29,110 bases of DNA, taken from assembly GCA_937876205.1 (NCBI GenBank), contig CALEII010000058.1:1-29110 (forward strand). The letters are read 5' to 3'. This document shows, one piece after another, positions 1 through 7,887 of the stretch. The number at the start of each line of letters is the position of its first letter. The first letter of the stretch is position 1. The notes below the pieces were generated by a model. The model made no database searches, had not been told where the DNA came from, and worked only from the letters and a program-made list of their open reading frames with translations. The position numbers and the translations under genes are program-made. This stretch comes from an uncultured Clostridia bacterium. Lineage in GTDB: Bacteria > Bacillota > Clostridia > Oscillospirales > Acutalibacteraceae.

Positions 1-17
1 ATTGCTAATTGCCAATT

Positions 18-46
18 TAATTTGTCGAGGGCACCTCGACAAATTA
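18..46 (-). terminator. Hairpin after argS, likely terminator
   Basis: Perfect 13-bp inverted repeat with a 3-nt loop (GCA on the plus strand), starting five bases past the argS stop codon. On the minus strand it is followed by an AT-rich tail rather than a clean T-run, so termination is probable but not certain. The 11-mer CTCGACAAATT in its right arm (35-45) recurs at 22605-22615 in another intergenic hairpin element, which suggests a dispersed repeat family used as a 3' end. Confidence 0.6.
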
Positions 47-50
47 TTGT

Positions 51-1739
51 TTACATTGCTTCGGGAGCTGAGAGTTTCATCATTGTCAGCACGTTATATA
101 ATACATCTTTGACACATTTGCAAAGGAATAATCTTGCCTGCTGAAGATTTTTGTCTTCAATGTCGCAACGGCATGCATTATAGAACTTATGGAAGAGTGT
201 TGACAGCTCAAGAGCATAACGTGTGATTCTTGAGGGGTCAAGTGACTTTGCTGCACTTTCGATTTCACCTGTAAGTGAAGAAATGTGTCTGATAAGTTCT
301 TTTTCTTCAGGAGCTGTAAGGAGCTGAGCGTTTTCTTCGGTACAACCGTCAAAGTCAACACCCTTTTCGCTCATTTTTCTGAAGATAGAGCAGATTCTTG
401 CGTGAGCATACTGACAGTAGTAAACGGGGTTTGAGCTTGACTCTTCAATAGCAAGGTCAAGGTCAAAGTCACAATGTGTGTTTGCTTCTCTCATATTGAA
501 GAAGAATCTTGCCGCATCGATGGGCACTTCGTCAAGAAGAGTAACAAGTGTGATTGCCTTGCCTGAACGCTTTGAAAGTTTTACTGTTTCGCCGTTTCTT
601 ACAAGACGAACCATCTGCATAAGTACAACTTCTATTCTTGAGGGGTCAACGCCGAGAGCCTGAATTGCACCCTTGAGTCTGGGCACATAGCCGTGGTGAT
701 CAGCACCGAGAATGTCAATCGCTCTGTCGAAACCTCTTGTTACGAGCTTATTATAATGGTATGCAATATCGGGAACGATATATGTGTAGAAACCGTTTGA
801 ACGGCGGAGAACGAAGTCCTTGTCGCAGCCGAACTGTTCAGCCTTGAACCAGAGTGCACCGTCAAGCTCGTATGTATAGCCCTTTTCTGTGAGCATATCG
901 ACAACTTTCTTTGCTTCGCCTGAGTTGTGGAGAGTGCTTTCTCTGAACCATGTGTCGTACTTGATTTTGTACTTGAGAAGGTCTCTTTCAAGGCCTTGAA
1001 TATTGAGGGGAAGTGCATACTCAACAAGAGCATTTCTTCTCTCTTCTTCAGTTGCGTTTATGTATTTGTCGCCGTGGATTTCAGCAAAATTCTTTGCGTG
1101 GTCGATGATATCCTGACCGTGGTAAGCATCTTCGGGCATTTCTATCGGGTCGCCGAAATGCTGTTTGTAGCGAACATCAAGTGAAAGACCGAATTTTTCA
1201 ATCTGATTACCTCCGTCGTTTACATAGAATTCTCTTTCTGAGTGATAACCTGCCCAGGAGAGAATCTCTGCAAGACAGTCACCCATAGCACCGCCACGGG
1301 CATTGCCGATGTGCATAGGGCCTGTGGGATTGGCTGAAACGAACTCAACGAGAGCCGATTTGCCCTTACCGTATTCTGAGTGGCCATACATCTCACCCTT
1401 GTTCTCTACATCGAAGAGAATGTCTGCATAGTAAGCTGAGCCGAGAGTGAAATTGATGAAGCCTGCACCTGCAGCCTCAATTTTATTGAAATATGTGCCC
1501 TCAAGCTCTGCATTTTCACAAAGAGCAGCTGCAATTTTCATAGGTGCTGTTCTGAATACTCTTGCAGATACCATTGCAGCATTTGTTGAGTAGTCACCGT
1601 GTGTTCTGTCAGCAGGGATTTCCACCTTGAAATCGGGCACTTCACCTTCGGGAAGCTGACCGTTTTCGATTGCCTTTGCAAGGGCTTTTTTTATGATTTC
1701 GTAAATCTGATTTTCAGCTTTTTTTACAACAAAACTCAT
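51..1739 (-). CDS. argS: Arginyl-tRNA synthetase
   Basis: Class I aminoacyl-tRNA synthetase that charges tRNA-Arg with arginine in the cytoplasm. The 562-residue length is normal for the family. Seen: an N-terminal Arg-tRNA-synthetase-type domain (about 1-110), the ATP-binding HIGH-type motif as HIGN at residues 143-146 in SANPTGPMHIGN, a KMSKS-type loop as KLSKRSG at 387-393, and a C-terminal anticodon-binding helical domain (DALR type) ending in KLSAPEAM. ATG start with AAAGG upstream. It is the last gene after ddl and the DUF1934 gene, 50 bases behind the latter. The DUF1934–argS pairing is also known from Bacillus (ywiB–argS). The 50-base spacer carries a GC-rich hairpin (1764-1782) just before the ribosome binding site. 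Confidence 0.97.
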   Translation of the reverse strand: MSFVVKKAENQIYEIIKKALAKAIENGQLPEGEVPDFKVEIPADRTHGDYSTNAAMVSARVFRTAPMKIAAALCENAELEGTYFNKIEAAGAGFINFTLGSAYYADILFDVENKGEMYGHSEYGKGKSALVEFVSANPTGPMHIGNARGGAMGDCLAEILSWAGYHSEREFYVNDGGNQIEKFGLSLDVRYKQHFGDPIEMPEDAYHGQDIIDHAKNFAEIHGDKYINATEEERRNALVEYALPLNIQGLERDLLKYKIKYDTWFRESTLHNSGEAKKVVDMLTEKGYTYELDGALWFKAEQFGCDKDFVLRRSNGFYTYIVPDIAYHYNKLVTRGFDRAIDILGADHHGYVPRLKGAIQALGVDPSRIEVVLMQMVRLVRNGETVKLSKRSGKAITLVTLLDEVPIDAARFFFNMREANTHCDFDLDLAIEESSSNPVYYCQYAHARICSIFRKMSEKGVDFDGCTEENAQLLTAPEEKELIRHISSLTGEIESAAKSLDPSRITRYALELSTLFHKFYNACRCDIEDKNLQQARLFLCKCVKDVLYNVLTMMKLSAPEAM

Positions 1740-1761
1740 TATTTTTTTACCTTTCTGTTTT

Positions 1762-1788
1762 TCGGACGCCCGATGGGTGCCCCTACGA
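1762..1788. repeat. GC-rich palindromic mini-repeat (REP-like)
   Basis: The segment GGACGCCCGATGGGTGCCC at 1764-1782 folds into a stem of about eight pairs with one mismatch, one G·T pair and a 3-nt loop. It is flanked on the minus strand by GTAGGG. It is clearly more GC-rich than its surroundings and sits between the DUF1934 stop and the argS ribosome binding site. Similar GTAGGGGC-plus-hairpin words are, from memory, scattered through intergenic regions of gut clostridia. That family link is not tested here. Confidence 0.45.
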
Positions 1789-1789
1789 T

Positions 1790-2200
1790 TTATTCAAGTG
1801 TTATAATTAACTCATTTTCACTCGCAACACCGCCGTAGAAATCAATGGTGTATTTAAGCTCAAGTGTGCCTTTTCCGTCTGTGATATCCGATGCAACCTT
1901 CTGCGCCGCAATGCCTATGAGCATTGAGCCGAAGGGTGACTGATACTGACAGGAGTGGCGTTTGCCCATTTCAATTGTCATTTCTGTGTTGAATGAACCT
2001 GTACGCATCATCGAAGCACAGGTGCCCTTCACATCAATTGTAGTGTGACAGCCCTTGAGCTCGTCGTACTGTTCATCGTATTCTATTCTGTACCCGTCAA
2101 TGTAGGATTCCCAGGTGCCTCGGGTAGTCATTTCATAAGATTCTTTGCTGCCGTCAACAGTATGAGAATCCTTTATCGTCAGAAGAATATCTTTTTTCAT
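1790..2200 (-). CDS. DUF1934 (YwiB-like) beta-barrel protein
   Basis: A 136-residue protein of the DUF1934 family, related to Bacillus YwiB. No biochemical function is established; the family is described as a lipocalin-like beta-barrel. Alternating hydrophobic/polar strands run through the whole chain, with the usual features SxGxxxTxMxIExGxxHxCxYxTPxGxMxIGI in diverged form (residues ~84-116) and a closing LxYxIxxxG segment. It starts two bases after the ddl stop, with GGAAAGA inside the ddl 3' end as ribosome binding site, so translation is probably coupled to ddl. It precedes argS, the conserved neighbour of this family. Confidence 0.85.
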   Translation of the reverse strand: MKKDILLTIKDSHTVDGSKESYEMTTRGTWESYIDGYRIEYDEQYDELKGCHTTIDVKGTCASMMRTGSFNTEMTIEMGKRHSCQYQSPFGSMLIGIAAQKVASDITDGKGTLELKYTIDFYGGVASENELIITLE

Positions 2201-2202
2201 TT

Positions 2203-3258
2203 TTATCTTTCCAATGCTAAATTGATAAGTCTGTCAACAAGCTCACCGTAAGGAATTCCGTATGCGCCGAAAAGCTTTGCATACATACTGATTGATGTGA
2301 AGCCCGGGAGAGTGTTGATTTCGTTGAGAAGTACCGCACCATCTGAGCGTCTTACAAAGAAGTCAACTCTTGAAAGACCCGTACAGCCGAGTGCCTTATA
2401 TGCTTTTATAGCCTGCGCTCTGATTTCTTCGCTCTTTTTCTCTGAAAGCTCGGCAGGGATGCAGAGCTTTGATGCAGCATCAATATATTTTGCTTCGTAA
2501 TCGTAGAATTCGTTTGCAGGAAGTATTTCACCGATAACAGAAGCAATGGGCTTTTCATTTCCGAGAACAGCACATTCAACCTCTCTGCCGTCAATGTTTT
2601 CCTCTGCAACAACCTTGTCGTCTTCAGCGAAAGCAATTTCCATTGCCCTGTAAATGTCTTCCTTTGTCTTTGCCTTTGAAATTCCCACTGATGAGCCTGC
2701 ATTTGCGGGCTTGATGAACACGGGCAGACCTAGGTAATTCACGCAGTCGTCAGCAAACTTCTCTTTATTTTCCGCATAGTCCCACTTTGTAACGGCAAGC
2801 CATTTTGCCTGAGCAATCTGAGCATAGTCAGCAGTCATATTTGTGACGGCTTTGTCCATACACATAGCACTTGCGATTGTTGTACAGCCCACATATGGAA
2901 TGCCTGCAAGGTCAAGGAGTCCCTGAACGGTACCGTCTTCACCGTTTTTGCCGTGAAGCACGGGGAAAACTGCATCAATTGCGATTTTCTCTAGACCGTT
3001 TTCTCTGAAAACATTGATACATTTCTCACCGAAGTCGGTTGAAATTGCCGCAGATGCGCATTTGCCTGTGAGCCATCTGTTGTCGGGAATAAGATTTATG
3101 TCATCCTCATAGAGAAACCATTTTCCCTCTTTTGTAATGCCCATAAGAACGGGATTGTATTTATCCTTCGGCATATTTGTGATAACAGCAAAAGCACTGC
3201 GGAGTGAAACCTCATATTCACTTGATTTTCCGCCAAAAAGTATAAGTATATTTTTCAT
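2203..3258 (-). CDS. ddl: D-alanine--D-alanine ligase
   Basis: ATP-grasp enzyme that joins two D-alanines for the peptidoglycan stem peptide (cytoplasm). 351 residues, normal for the family. Seen: the N-terminal GGKSSEYEVS motif (residues 9-18), the HGKNGEDGT loop (102-110), the ATP-grasp strand PVFIKPANAGSSVG, and the metal-binding end LLNEINTLPGFT. The omega-loop segment YDYEAKY is of the ordinary D-Ala-D-Ala type rather than the VanA D-Ala-D-Lac type. ATG with a strong AGGAG site nine bases upstream. It is the first gene of the ddl–DUF1934–argS group, with its own promoter candidate at 3290-3318, but no terminator separates it from the membrane-protein genes upstream, so read-through is possible. 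Confidence 0.96.
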   Translation of the reverse strand: MKNILILFGGKSSEYEVSLRSAFAVITNMPKDKYNPVLMGITKEGKWFLYEDDINLIPDNRWLTGKCASAAISTDFGEKCINVFRENGLEKIAIDAVFPVLHGKNGEDGTVQGLLDLAGIPYVGCTTIASAMCMDKAVTNMTADYAQIAQAKWLAVTKWDYAENKEKFADDCVNYLGLPVFIKPANAGSSVGISKAKTKEDIYRAMEIAFAEDDKVVAEENIDGREVECAVLGNEKPIASVIGEILPANEFYDYEAKYIDAASKLCIPAELSEKKSEEIRAQAIKAYKALGCTGLSRVDFFVRRSDGAVLLNEINTLPGFTSISMYAKLFGAYGIPYGELVDRLINLALER

Positions 3259-3289
3259 AAACCATCAATCTCCTGAAAAAGTATCTTAT

Positions 3290-3318
3290 ATATTAACATA
3301 TAATTCTGAATATTACAA
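3290..3318 (-). promoter_or_regulatory. Promoter candidate for ddl-DUF1934-argS
   Basis: On the minus strand TTGTAA (3313-3318) and TAATAT (3290-3295) are separated by 17 bases. It lies in the 62-base gap between the stop of the preceding membrane gene and ddl. Confidence 0.45.
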
Positions 3319-3320
3319 GA

Positions 3321-4295
3321 TTATTCAAAGCAGAATGTGCAAAAAAGAAAAACTGCAATTATTGCCCAGACGGGGGTTCTGAGTTTTTCGGGTATGAATC
3401 CCCGAATGTTTTCGCCGTATGTCAGACTCAGCTGGACATTTCCCGAGATGTAAATGAGAAAAGCAAGCAGGAAAACATTTTTGATGTCAGATGATGCGAC
3501 GATATTGAAAAAGAAGCTGATTGCGAGAATTGCAACAGGATATATTGCAAACAGAAGCATACTGATTTTTTCTGCAATATTACCGTTTTTTATACGGGGG
3601 AGTGCTCTTACAACAAATAGTACCGATGCTGAGAGTACAAGCACTGTGGCTGCTGAAAAACAGAAAATGTATCTGAGGTTAAAGAAGTAGTTTGATGCCG
3701 GAAGTATTGTAAATTCAAGTTTTCCCGAAAGAATAAGGATTGCTGTAAGTACAGTAATATAAAGATATGCAATAAGCACGAAAGGCAAATCTTTTTTGTC
3801 TGATTTATTTTCTGTTTCTGTTGTTTTTTTACCGAAATGGTTTATTATAAACAGCAGCAGAACGGGGATGTATGAGGCAAAGATGTATGCTGTGCCGAAT
3901 CTGAAGAGAAGAAGGCCCGGAAGAAGCGTCAGGGCAGAAACATATTTGTTCGTGTTTATACACACAACTGACAGAACAATGATTGCACAAAGCGAAAAGA
4001 ATACGGTGTTTCGGTTTTCAGAAAGCGCAGTATACATCGTTACAAGAATTACTGAGTCATATGCAAGAAGAATTTCTGTGGTGTCTTTTTTTGAAAAATC
4101 TGTTTTTCTGAGAAAAAACCAGAGAACGGCAGGTGTGATATAAAGAAGATAATTTGTCGGAAAAACAGCAAATGTGTGCAAAAAGCCTTCTTTTATGCTG
4201 ATGCCTTCATTGAATATAAATGGCAGAAGTAAAAAGCCTAGATAAAATGTCAGTGTTATGTATTCGGATGCTTCGAGTCTGATTTTTTTTATCAT
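3321..4295 (-). CDS. Polytopic membrane protein B2 of a duplicated cassette
   Basis: Uncharacterised integral membrane protein, 324 residues from the chosen start, with about nine or ten hydrophobic segments. It is clearly paralogous to the protein at 5501-6460. Shared patterns are NYLxYxxP near residues 45-60, SYIPxxLL in the middle, a YP-containing helix, and the end pattern GN[VI]QLxxxF/Y...CF. Start: an upstream ATG at 4340 would overlap the previous gene; the ATG at 4293-4295 has AGGAGAG at the right distance, and the TAG stop of gene A2 (4307-4309) forms the first bases of that site, exactly as at the A1/B1 junction. Last of the four-gene A-B-A-B group. No catalytic motif was recognised. 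Confidence 0.8.
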   Translation of the reverse strand: MIKKIRLEASEYITLTFYLGFLLLPFIFNEGISIKEGFLHTFAVFPTNYLLYITPAVLWFFLRKTDFSKKDTTEILLAYDSVILVTMYTALSENRNTVFFSLCAIIVLSVVCINTNKYVSALTLLPGLLLFRFGTAYIFASYIPVLLLFIINHFGKKTTETENKSDKKDLPFVLIAYLYITVLTAILILSGKLEFTILPASNYFFNLRYIFCFSAATVLVLSASVLFVVRALPRIKNGNIAEKISMLLFAIYPVAILAISFFFNIVASSDIKNVFLLAFLIYISGNVQLSLTYGENIRGFIPEKLRTPVWAIIAVFLFCTFCFE

Positions 4296-4306
4296 AACAT
4301 ACTCTC

Positions 4307-5485
4307 CTAAATTATATTCATCAACAAAACTGACAGACACGGCAGTATAAAATACTGTGGTCTGCTGTTGAGTGTGGCAATGCCGGGCTCAATATTTTCA
4401 TCGTGTTGTTTTATTGCAATAAACAGATATATAAACTGAACAATAACCGTAACGGCAAGAAATCTTGTGAAGTCGTTGGAAAAAAGAAGGCTTGCAAGCT
4501 GAGGAAGGACAGTGAGTATAAACAGTATATACGGTATTTTATCCATAAATGTCCGGCTGTTCTTTATTGCCTTTATCCATATCAGAAAAATCAGTGCAAG
4601 TAACGGTATTGTAGAAACAAAGAATATAAGGTCTGTGGTGTCAAAGAAATCAAAAGTATAAATTATCATATATTTCAGAAACACCCATATGTTTTCGCCG
4701 TAGCCGCCGCCCATAAGTCCTGATGTGTCTTTGTAAAATAAGAAATTTTCAAAGTAGTCAGAGACCTTTTCAATTGAGCAGTTGCCTTTATTTGCAAGAT
4801 ACTCAAGCATCTGTGTCTCGGTCATTCTGACTGTGTTTTTTGCAAAAACCACAGTGTAGAAAGAAGTGACTGCACACAGAACCGATGACAGGATAAAAAC
4901 AAGTGCTGCGTGAAGCTTCTTCTGATATTTTTTTATTGCATAGTAGGCAAGCACACCCAGACACGGAGCCATATACCCCGTAATATAGCAGTCGTGCAGA
5001 AATACACCTGCCGCAAGGATGACGGGCAATGCCCACATAAGAATTCTGTTGCTGCCCATATAAACTGCAGAAAGAAAAACCAGCATACAGAAAACATCAA
5101 TAAATCCGAAAATATCACCTGCAAAAACTGTGATTGAAAACGGACAGGCAATGAGCAGAGCTGTAAGGATTATAACAGTTTTTTTGTTCTCCTTTTTTGC
5201 CTGCGTGATTGCCGATCCTGTGAAATGTGCACTAACAAGAAAAACTGCAAAAGTGAAAAAGCGGACAAAATTTATTATGAATTCTTCCGTAAAGCTGTCC
5301 TTGAAAAGGCTGAGTATTGAGCCTATGAGCATTCTTGAACATAAACCGATTGAAAAATCGCCGAGATATATTACATACAGACTTGAATCGGACATATCAA
5401 AGTTCTTCACAATGCAGTAAATTACTGTGATTGCGAAGACTATTGCTGTATTTTTCAATGTCAGAAGAATTTTTGTTTTTTGCAT
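4307..5485 (-). CDS. Polytopic membrane protein A2 of a duplicated cassette
   Basis: Uncharacterised 392-residue membrane protein with roughly ten to eleven hydrophobic helices. It aligns without a gap over the first ~190 residues with the protein at 6474-7649. Both have YLGDFSIGxCSR at residues 40-51, FKDSFT at 61-66, an acidic G[DE]xFxFxD patch at 123-130, the helix-end motif LHDCYI at 163-168, and a later loop with LxYLAxKGNC. The aspartate in the loop after helix 1 and further acidic residues in predicted outside loops resemble GT-C-type membrane glycosyltransferases; this is only a topological hint. ATG with AGGGTG upstream; 15 bases behind B1. No known family is claimed. Confidence 0.8.
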   Translation of the reverse strand: MQKTKILLTLKNTAIVFAITVIYCIVKNFDMSDSSLYVIYLGDFSIGLCSRMLIGSILSLFKDSFTEEFIINFVRFFTFAVFLVSAHFTGSAITQAKKENKKTVIILTALLIACPFSITVFAGDIFGFIDVFCMLVFLSAVYMGSNRILMWALPVILAAGVFLHDCYITGYMAPCLGVLAYYAIKKYQKKLHAALVFILSSVLCAVTSFYTVVFAKNTVRMTETQMLEYLANKGNCSIEKVSDYFENFLFYKDTSGLMGGGYGENIWVFLKYMIIYTFDFFDTTDLIFFVSTIPLLALIFLIWIKAIKNSRTFMDKIPYILFILTVLPQLASLLFSNDFTRFLAVTVIVQFIYLFIAIKQHDENIEPGIATLNSRPQYFILPCLSVLLMNII

Positions 5486-5500
5486 TTTTTCACCCTGCGG

Positions 5501-6460
5501 TTAATTGTGTGTAAAGCATAGTGCGTAAAAGAGTGCAACTAAAGATAAAACGAGCAGATTGTTATTTTTCTTTATGGGAAGCAGAGGTATATTTTGTGTC
5601 CGGAATGAAATATCAAGCTGAATATTGCCGAAAACAATGAGAATCAAAGCAGATATCAGTGTTGATTTGATGTTTACGGAAATTGCTGTTGTGAATAACC
5701 CCAGAAAAGCAAACAGTAACGGATATAAGGAATAAAGAATCCAGGGCAGTATGCTTAAGAATGTTTTATTTGTTATTGTTCTCAGAACTTTTGTCAGGAA
5801 CAATGCAGATAACAAAAGAACAAGAATAAAACCGGCAATAATGCTGATATATTCATAAATATAGTTCACTTGAGGAAAAATAAAATCTGTGTTAAGATTT
5901 GATTTTTTTCTGATTATCAGAAAAGCCATAAGTATCACAAAATAAAGATATGTAAACGGCAGGATAGTTTCCGGTACTGAGCGCTTTTTTTCGTCGGTTG
6001 TTTTTTTTGAAGTATATGATGCAAACAACAACAGCCCCGTCGGGATATATGATGTTATGATATAGCCCATACCTAATTGATTTATAAAAAGATTGGGAAT
6101 AAGTATCAGATAGGCTGCCGGTGTGTTTATGTTTATCATAATTAACATAAGTGAGGTGATTGATATGAATGTCAGCAGCTTTGCATCATATCTGTAATTG
6201 GGCTCACAAAAGAGCAGCAACAATAATAATAACAGAAGAATTGAATAGTAGATTGTATTGTTATCAGATGCTGTTTTTTTCTTTTTAAGAAACACTGCTG
6301 CAATGACAGGAATTGCGTATACAAGATAATTTGATGCCGATGTTGCAAAAAGAACCTGAAGCTTGTCAAAGAAGCCGAATTCATCATTTGAAAAAACGGC
6401 TACAAGAAGAACTGCAATATAGAACATCGGGCAAATAATAAAGAAATTATTTTTTTTCAT
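5501..6460 (-). CDS. Polytopic membrane protein B1 of a duplicated cassette
   Basis: Uncharacterised 319-residue integral membrane protein, about ten hydrophobic segments including a long run of leucines near residue 75. Paralogue of the protein at 3321-4295 with conserved SNYLVYAIP near the N-terminus, YIITSYIPTGLLL in the middle, a YSLYPLLFAFLG helix, and FGNIQLDISF close to the C-terminus. ATG start; ribosome binding site TAGGAGA, whose first three bases are the TAG stop of gene A1 (6474-6476). The start lies 13 bases after that stop, so it is very likely co-transcribed and translationally coupled. Function unknown. Confidence 0.8.
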   Translation of the reverse strand: MKKNNFFIICPMFYIAVLLVAVFSNDEFGFFDKLQVLFATSASNYLVYAIPVIAAVFLKKKKTASDNNTIYYSILLLLLLLLLFCEPNYRYDAKLLTFISITSLMLIMININTPAAYLILIPNLFINQLGMGYIITSYIPTGLLLFASYTSKKTTDEKKRSVPETILPFTYLYFVILMAFLIIRKKSNLNTDFIFPQVNYIYEYISIIAGFILVLLLSALFLTKVLRTITNKTFLSILPWILYSLYPLLFAFLGLFTTAISVNIKSTLISALILIVFGNIQLDISFRTQNIPLLPIKKNNNLLVLSLVALFYALCFTHN

Positions 6461-6473
6461 TCACGCATATCTC

Positions 6474-7649
6474 CTAAACGAAATTTATCAACAACAAACC
6501 GGTAAACACGGCATAATACAGTTTGTTGACAAACAACCGGTTGATTGAATCTCTGACAACGGAATCCTGTTGTCTTATGCAGACAAGAAGATATATTGTT
6601 TGTGTGATTATCATAGGAGCAAGGAAGCGGAGGAAGTCTCCTGATATTATAGTGCTTAAGATCTGCGGGATGATTGTGAGCATAAAAAGAATATAGGGCA
6701 GCTTTGACATAAAAGTGTCGGATTTTCTGATACAGCTGATCCATACAAGAGCAAACATCACCAAAAAAGGAATTGTGAAAATAAGAGCAATCCAGTCGGT
6801 TTCACTCAGACCGTCACACGCATAATCAATGACATATTTCATATATACCCAGAGGTTTTCAATATATGGTGAGCCTGAAATCTGATCAGGATCATTGAAA
6901 TAAAGATAATATTCCAAATAGCCTGAAACTTCTCCTACAGTGCAATTACCTTTTTCTGCAAGATAACTGAGCATTTCAGGGTATGACATTTTGAGTGTTT
7001 TTGTTGAGAAAGCAACACTGTAAACAGATAAAGCCGCACATGAAACGGAAGAAGCTGCAAAAACAGAAGAAAAATAAATTCTGTTCTTTTGCGAAGTCAG
7101 AGCATAGTAGGCAATAATGCCCAGACAGGGTGACATATAAGCAAGTATATAACAATCGTGCAAAAGTACACCCAGTGCAAGAATTACAGGTAATGAAAGG
7201 CTGAGAAGCTTATTTTTGCCGATAAAAGCGGTAAGAACAAAAATCATTAACAGAAAAATATCAGCAAATGAAAAGAACTCTCCTAAATAAACAGAAACAG
7301 AAGAGGGCAGCGTTATAAAAATAACTAAGAGCAGGCACAGCGGCTTTTTATCTTCTTTTGATGCAGATGTGTATGTATGCCCCAGAAAAATAGAAACAAA
7401 ATATAAAATCACAAAGGTGCATATGGCGGCAAAAGCCTGTACCCATTCACGGGTAAATGAATCCTTGAAAAAGCTGAGAACTTCACCTATCAGCAATCTT
7501 GAGCATACGCCGATAGAAAAATCACCCAGATACATAGAATACAGCGTACCTATGCCCAGGTCCATACTCGTCAGTGCACTGTATATCAACATTGCTGCAA
7601 AAATAAATGAGGACGTGCCGATGGTTAAAAAGAATTTTTTTCTTTGCAA
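6474..7649 (-). CDS. Polytopic membrane protein A1 of a duplicated cassette (TTG start)
   Basis: Uncharacterised 391-residue membrane protein, first gene of the A1-B1-A2-B2 operon. It carries the same landmarks as A2 at identical residue numbers: YLGDFSIGVCSR (40-51, Asp43), FKDSFT (61-66), GEFFSFAD (123-130), LHDCYI (163-168), plus MLSYLAEKGNC further on. The start is TTG at 7647-7649, preceded by GGGGGTG. It is supported by the paralogue A2, whose ATG begins the matching MQ(R/K)xK sequence at the same residue, and by the next Met (residue 20) lying inside helix 1. A consensus promoter lies at 7685-7713. No enzyme family could be assigned; a GT-C-like membrane transferase is one speculative possibility. 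Confidence 0.8.
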   Translation of the reverse strand: MQRKKFFLTIGTSSFIFAAMLIYSALTSMDLGIGTLYSMYLGDFSIGVCSRLLIGEVLSFFKDSFTREWVQAFAAICTFVILYFVSIFLGHTYTSASKEDKKPLCLLLVIFITLPSSVSVYLGEFFSFADIFLLMIFVLTAFIGKNKLLSLSLPVILALGVLLHDCYILAYMSPCLGIIAYYALTSQKNRIYFSSVFAASSVSCAALSVYSVAFSTKTLKMSYPEMLSYLAEKGNCTVGEVSGYLEYYLYFNDPDQISGSPYIENLWVYMKYVIDYACDGLSETDWIALIFTIPFLVMFALVWISCIRKSDTFMSKLPYILFMLTIIPQILSTIISGDFLRFLAPMIITQTIYLLVCIRQQDSVVRDSINRLFVNKLYYAVFTGLLLINFV

Positions 7650-7684
7650 TGCCTACACCCCCATTATAAAATAAATATACAATT

Positions 7685-7713
7685 ATTATATAATTGCAAA
7701 GTGATAAAGTCAA
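7685..7713 (-). promoter_or_regulatory. Promoter of the A1-B1-A2-B2 membrane operon
   Basis: On the minus strand TTGACT (7708-7713), a 17-base spacer and a perfect TATAAT (7685-7690), 35 bases before the TTG start. It is divergent from the decarboxylase operon promoter about 85 bases away. Confidence 0.75.
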
Positions 7714-7797
7714 GCGAAAACGGTCAATTGTCGCATTATTCACAGAATTGGAATCAAGACAGTTCTCTTTTTTCTACATCATTTTTTTCTTTTGTTC

Positions 7798-7825
7798 TTG
7801 CATTTCACCAAAAATAGGGTATAAT
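7798..7825 (+). promoter_or_regulatory. Promoter of the oxaloacetate decarboxylase operon
   Basis: TTGCAT (7798-7803), 16-base spacer, TATAAT (7820-7825). A second TATAAT lies at 7827-7832. The start codon follows after a ~55-nt leader with AGGAGG at 7875-7880. Confidence 0.65.
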
Positions 7826-7887
7826 GTATAATGGCGTTAAATTGAATGCCTTTAAAAAGCAGATAAAACCTTACAGGAGGTACACAT

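Noticed and set aside
2203..3258. VanA-type D-Ala-D-Lac ligase
   Set aside because: The omega-loop keeps YDYEAKY as in ordinary D-Ala-D-Ala ligases and no vanH or vanX neighbour is present.
4803..5151. Short ORFs inside the membrane gene A2 in other frames
   Set aside because: No ribosome binding sites, irregular composition, fully covered by the conserved A2 gene.
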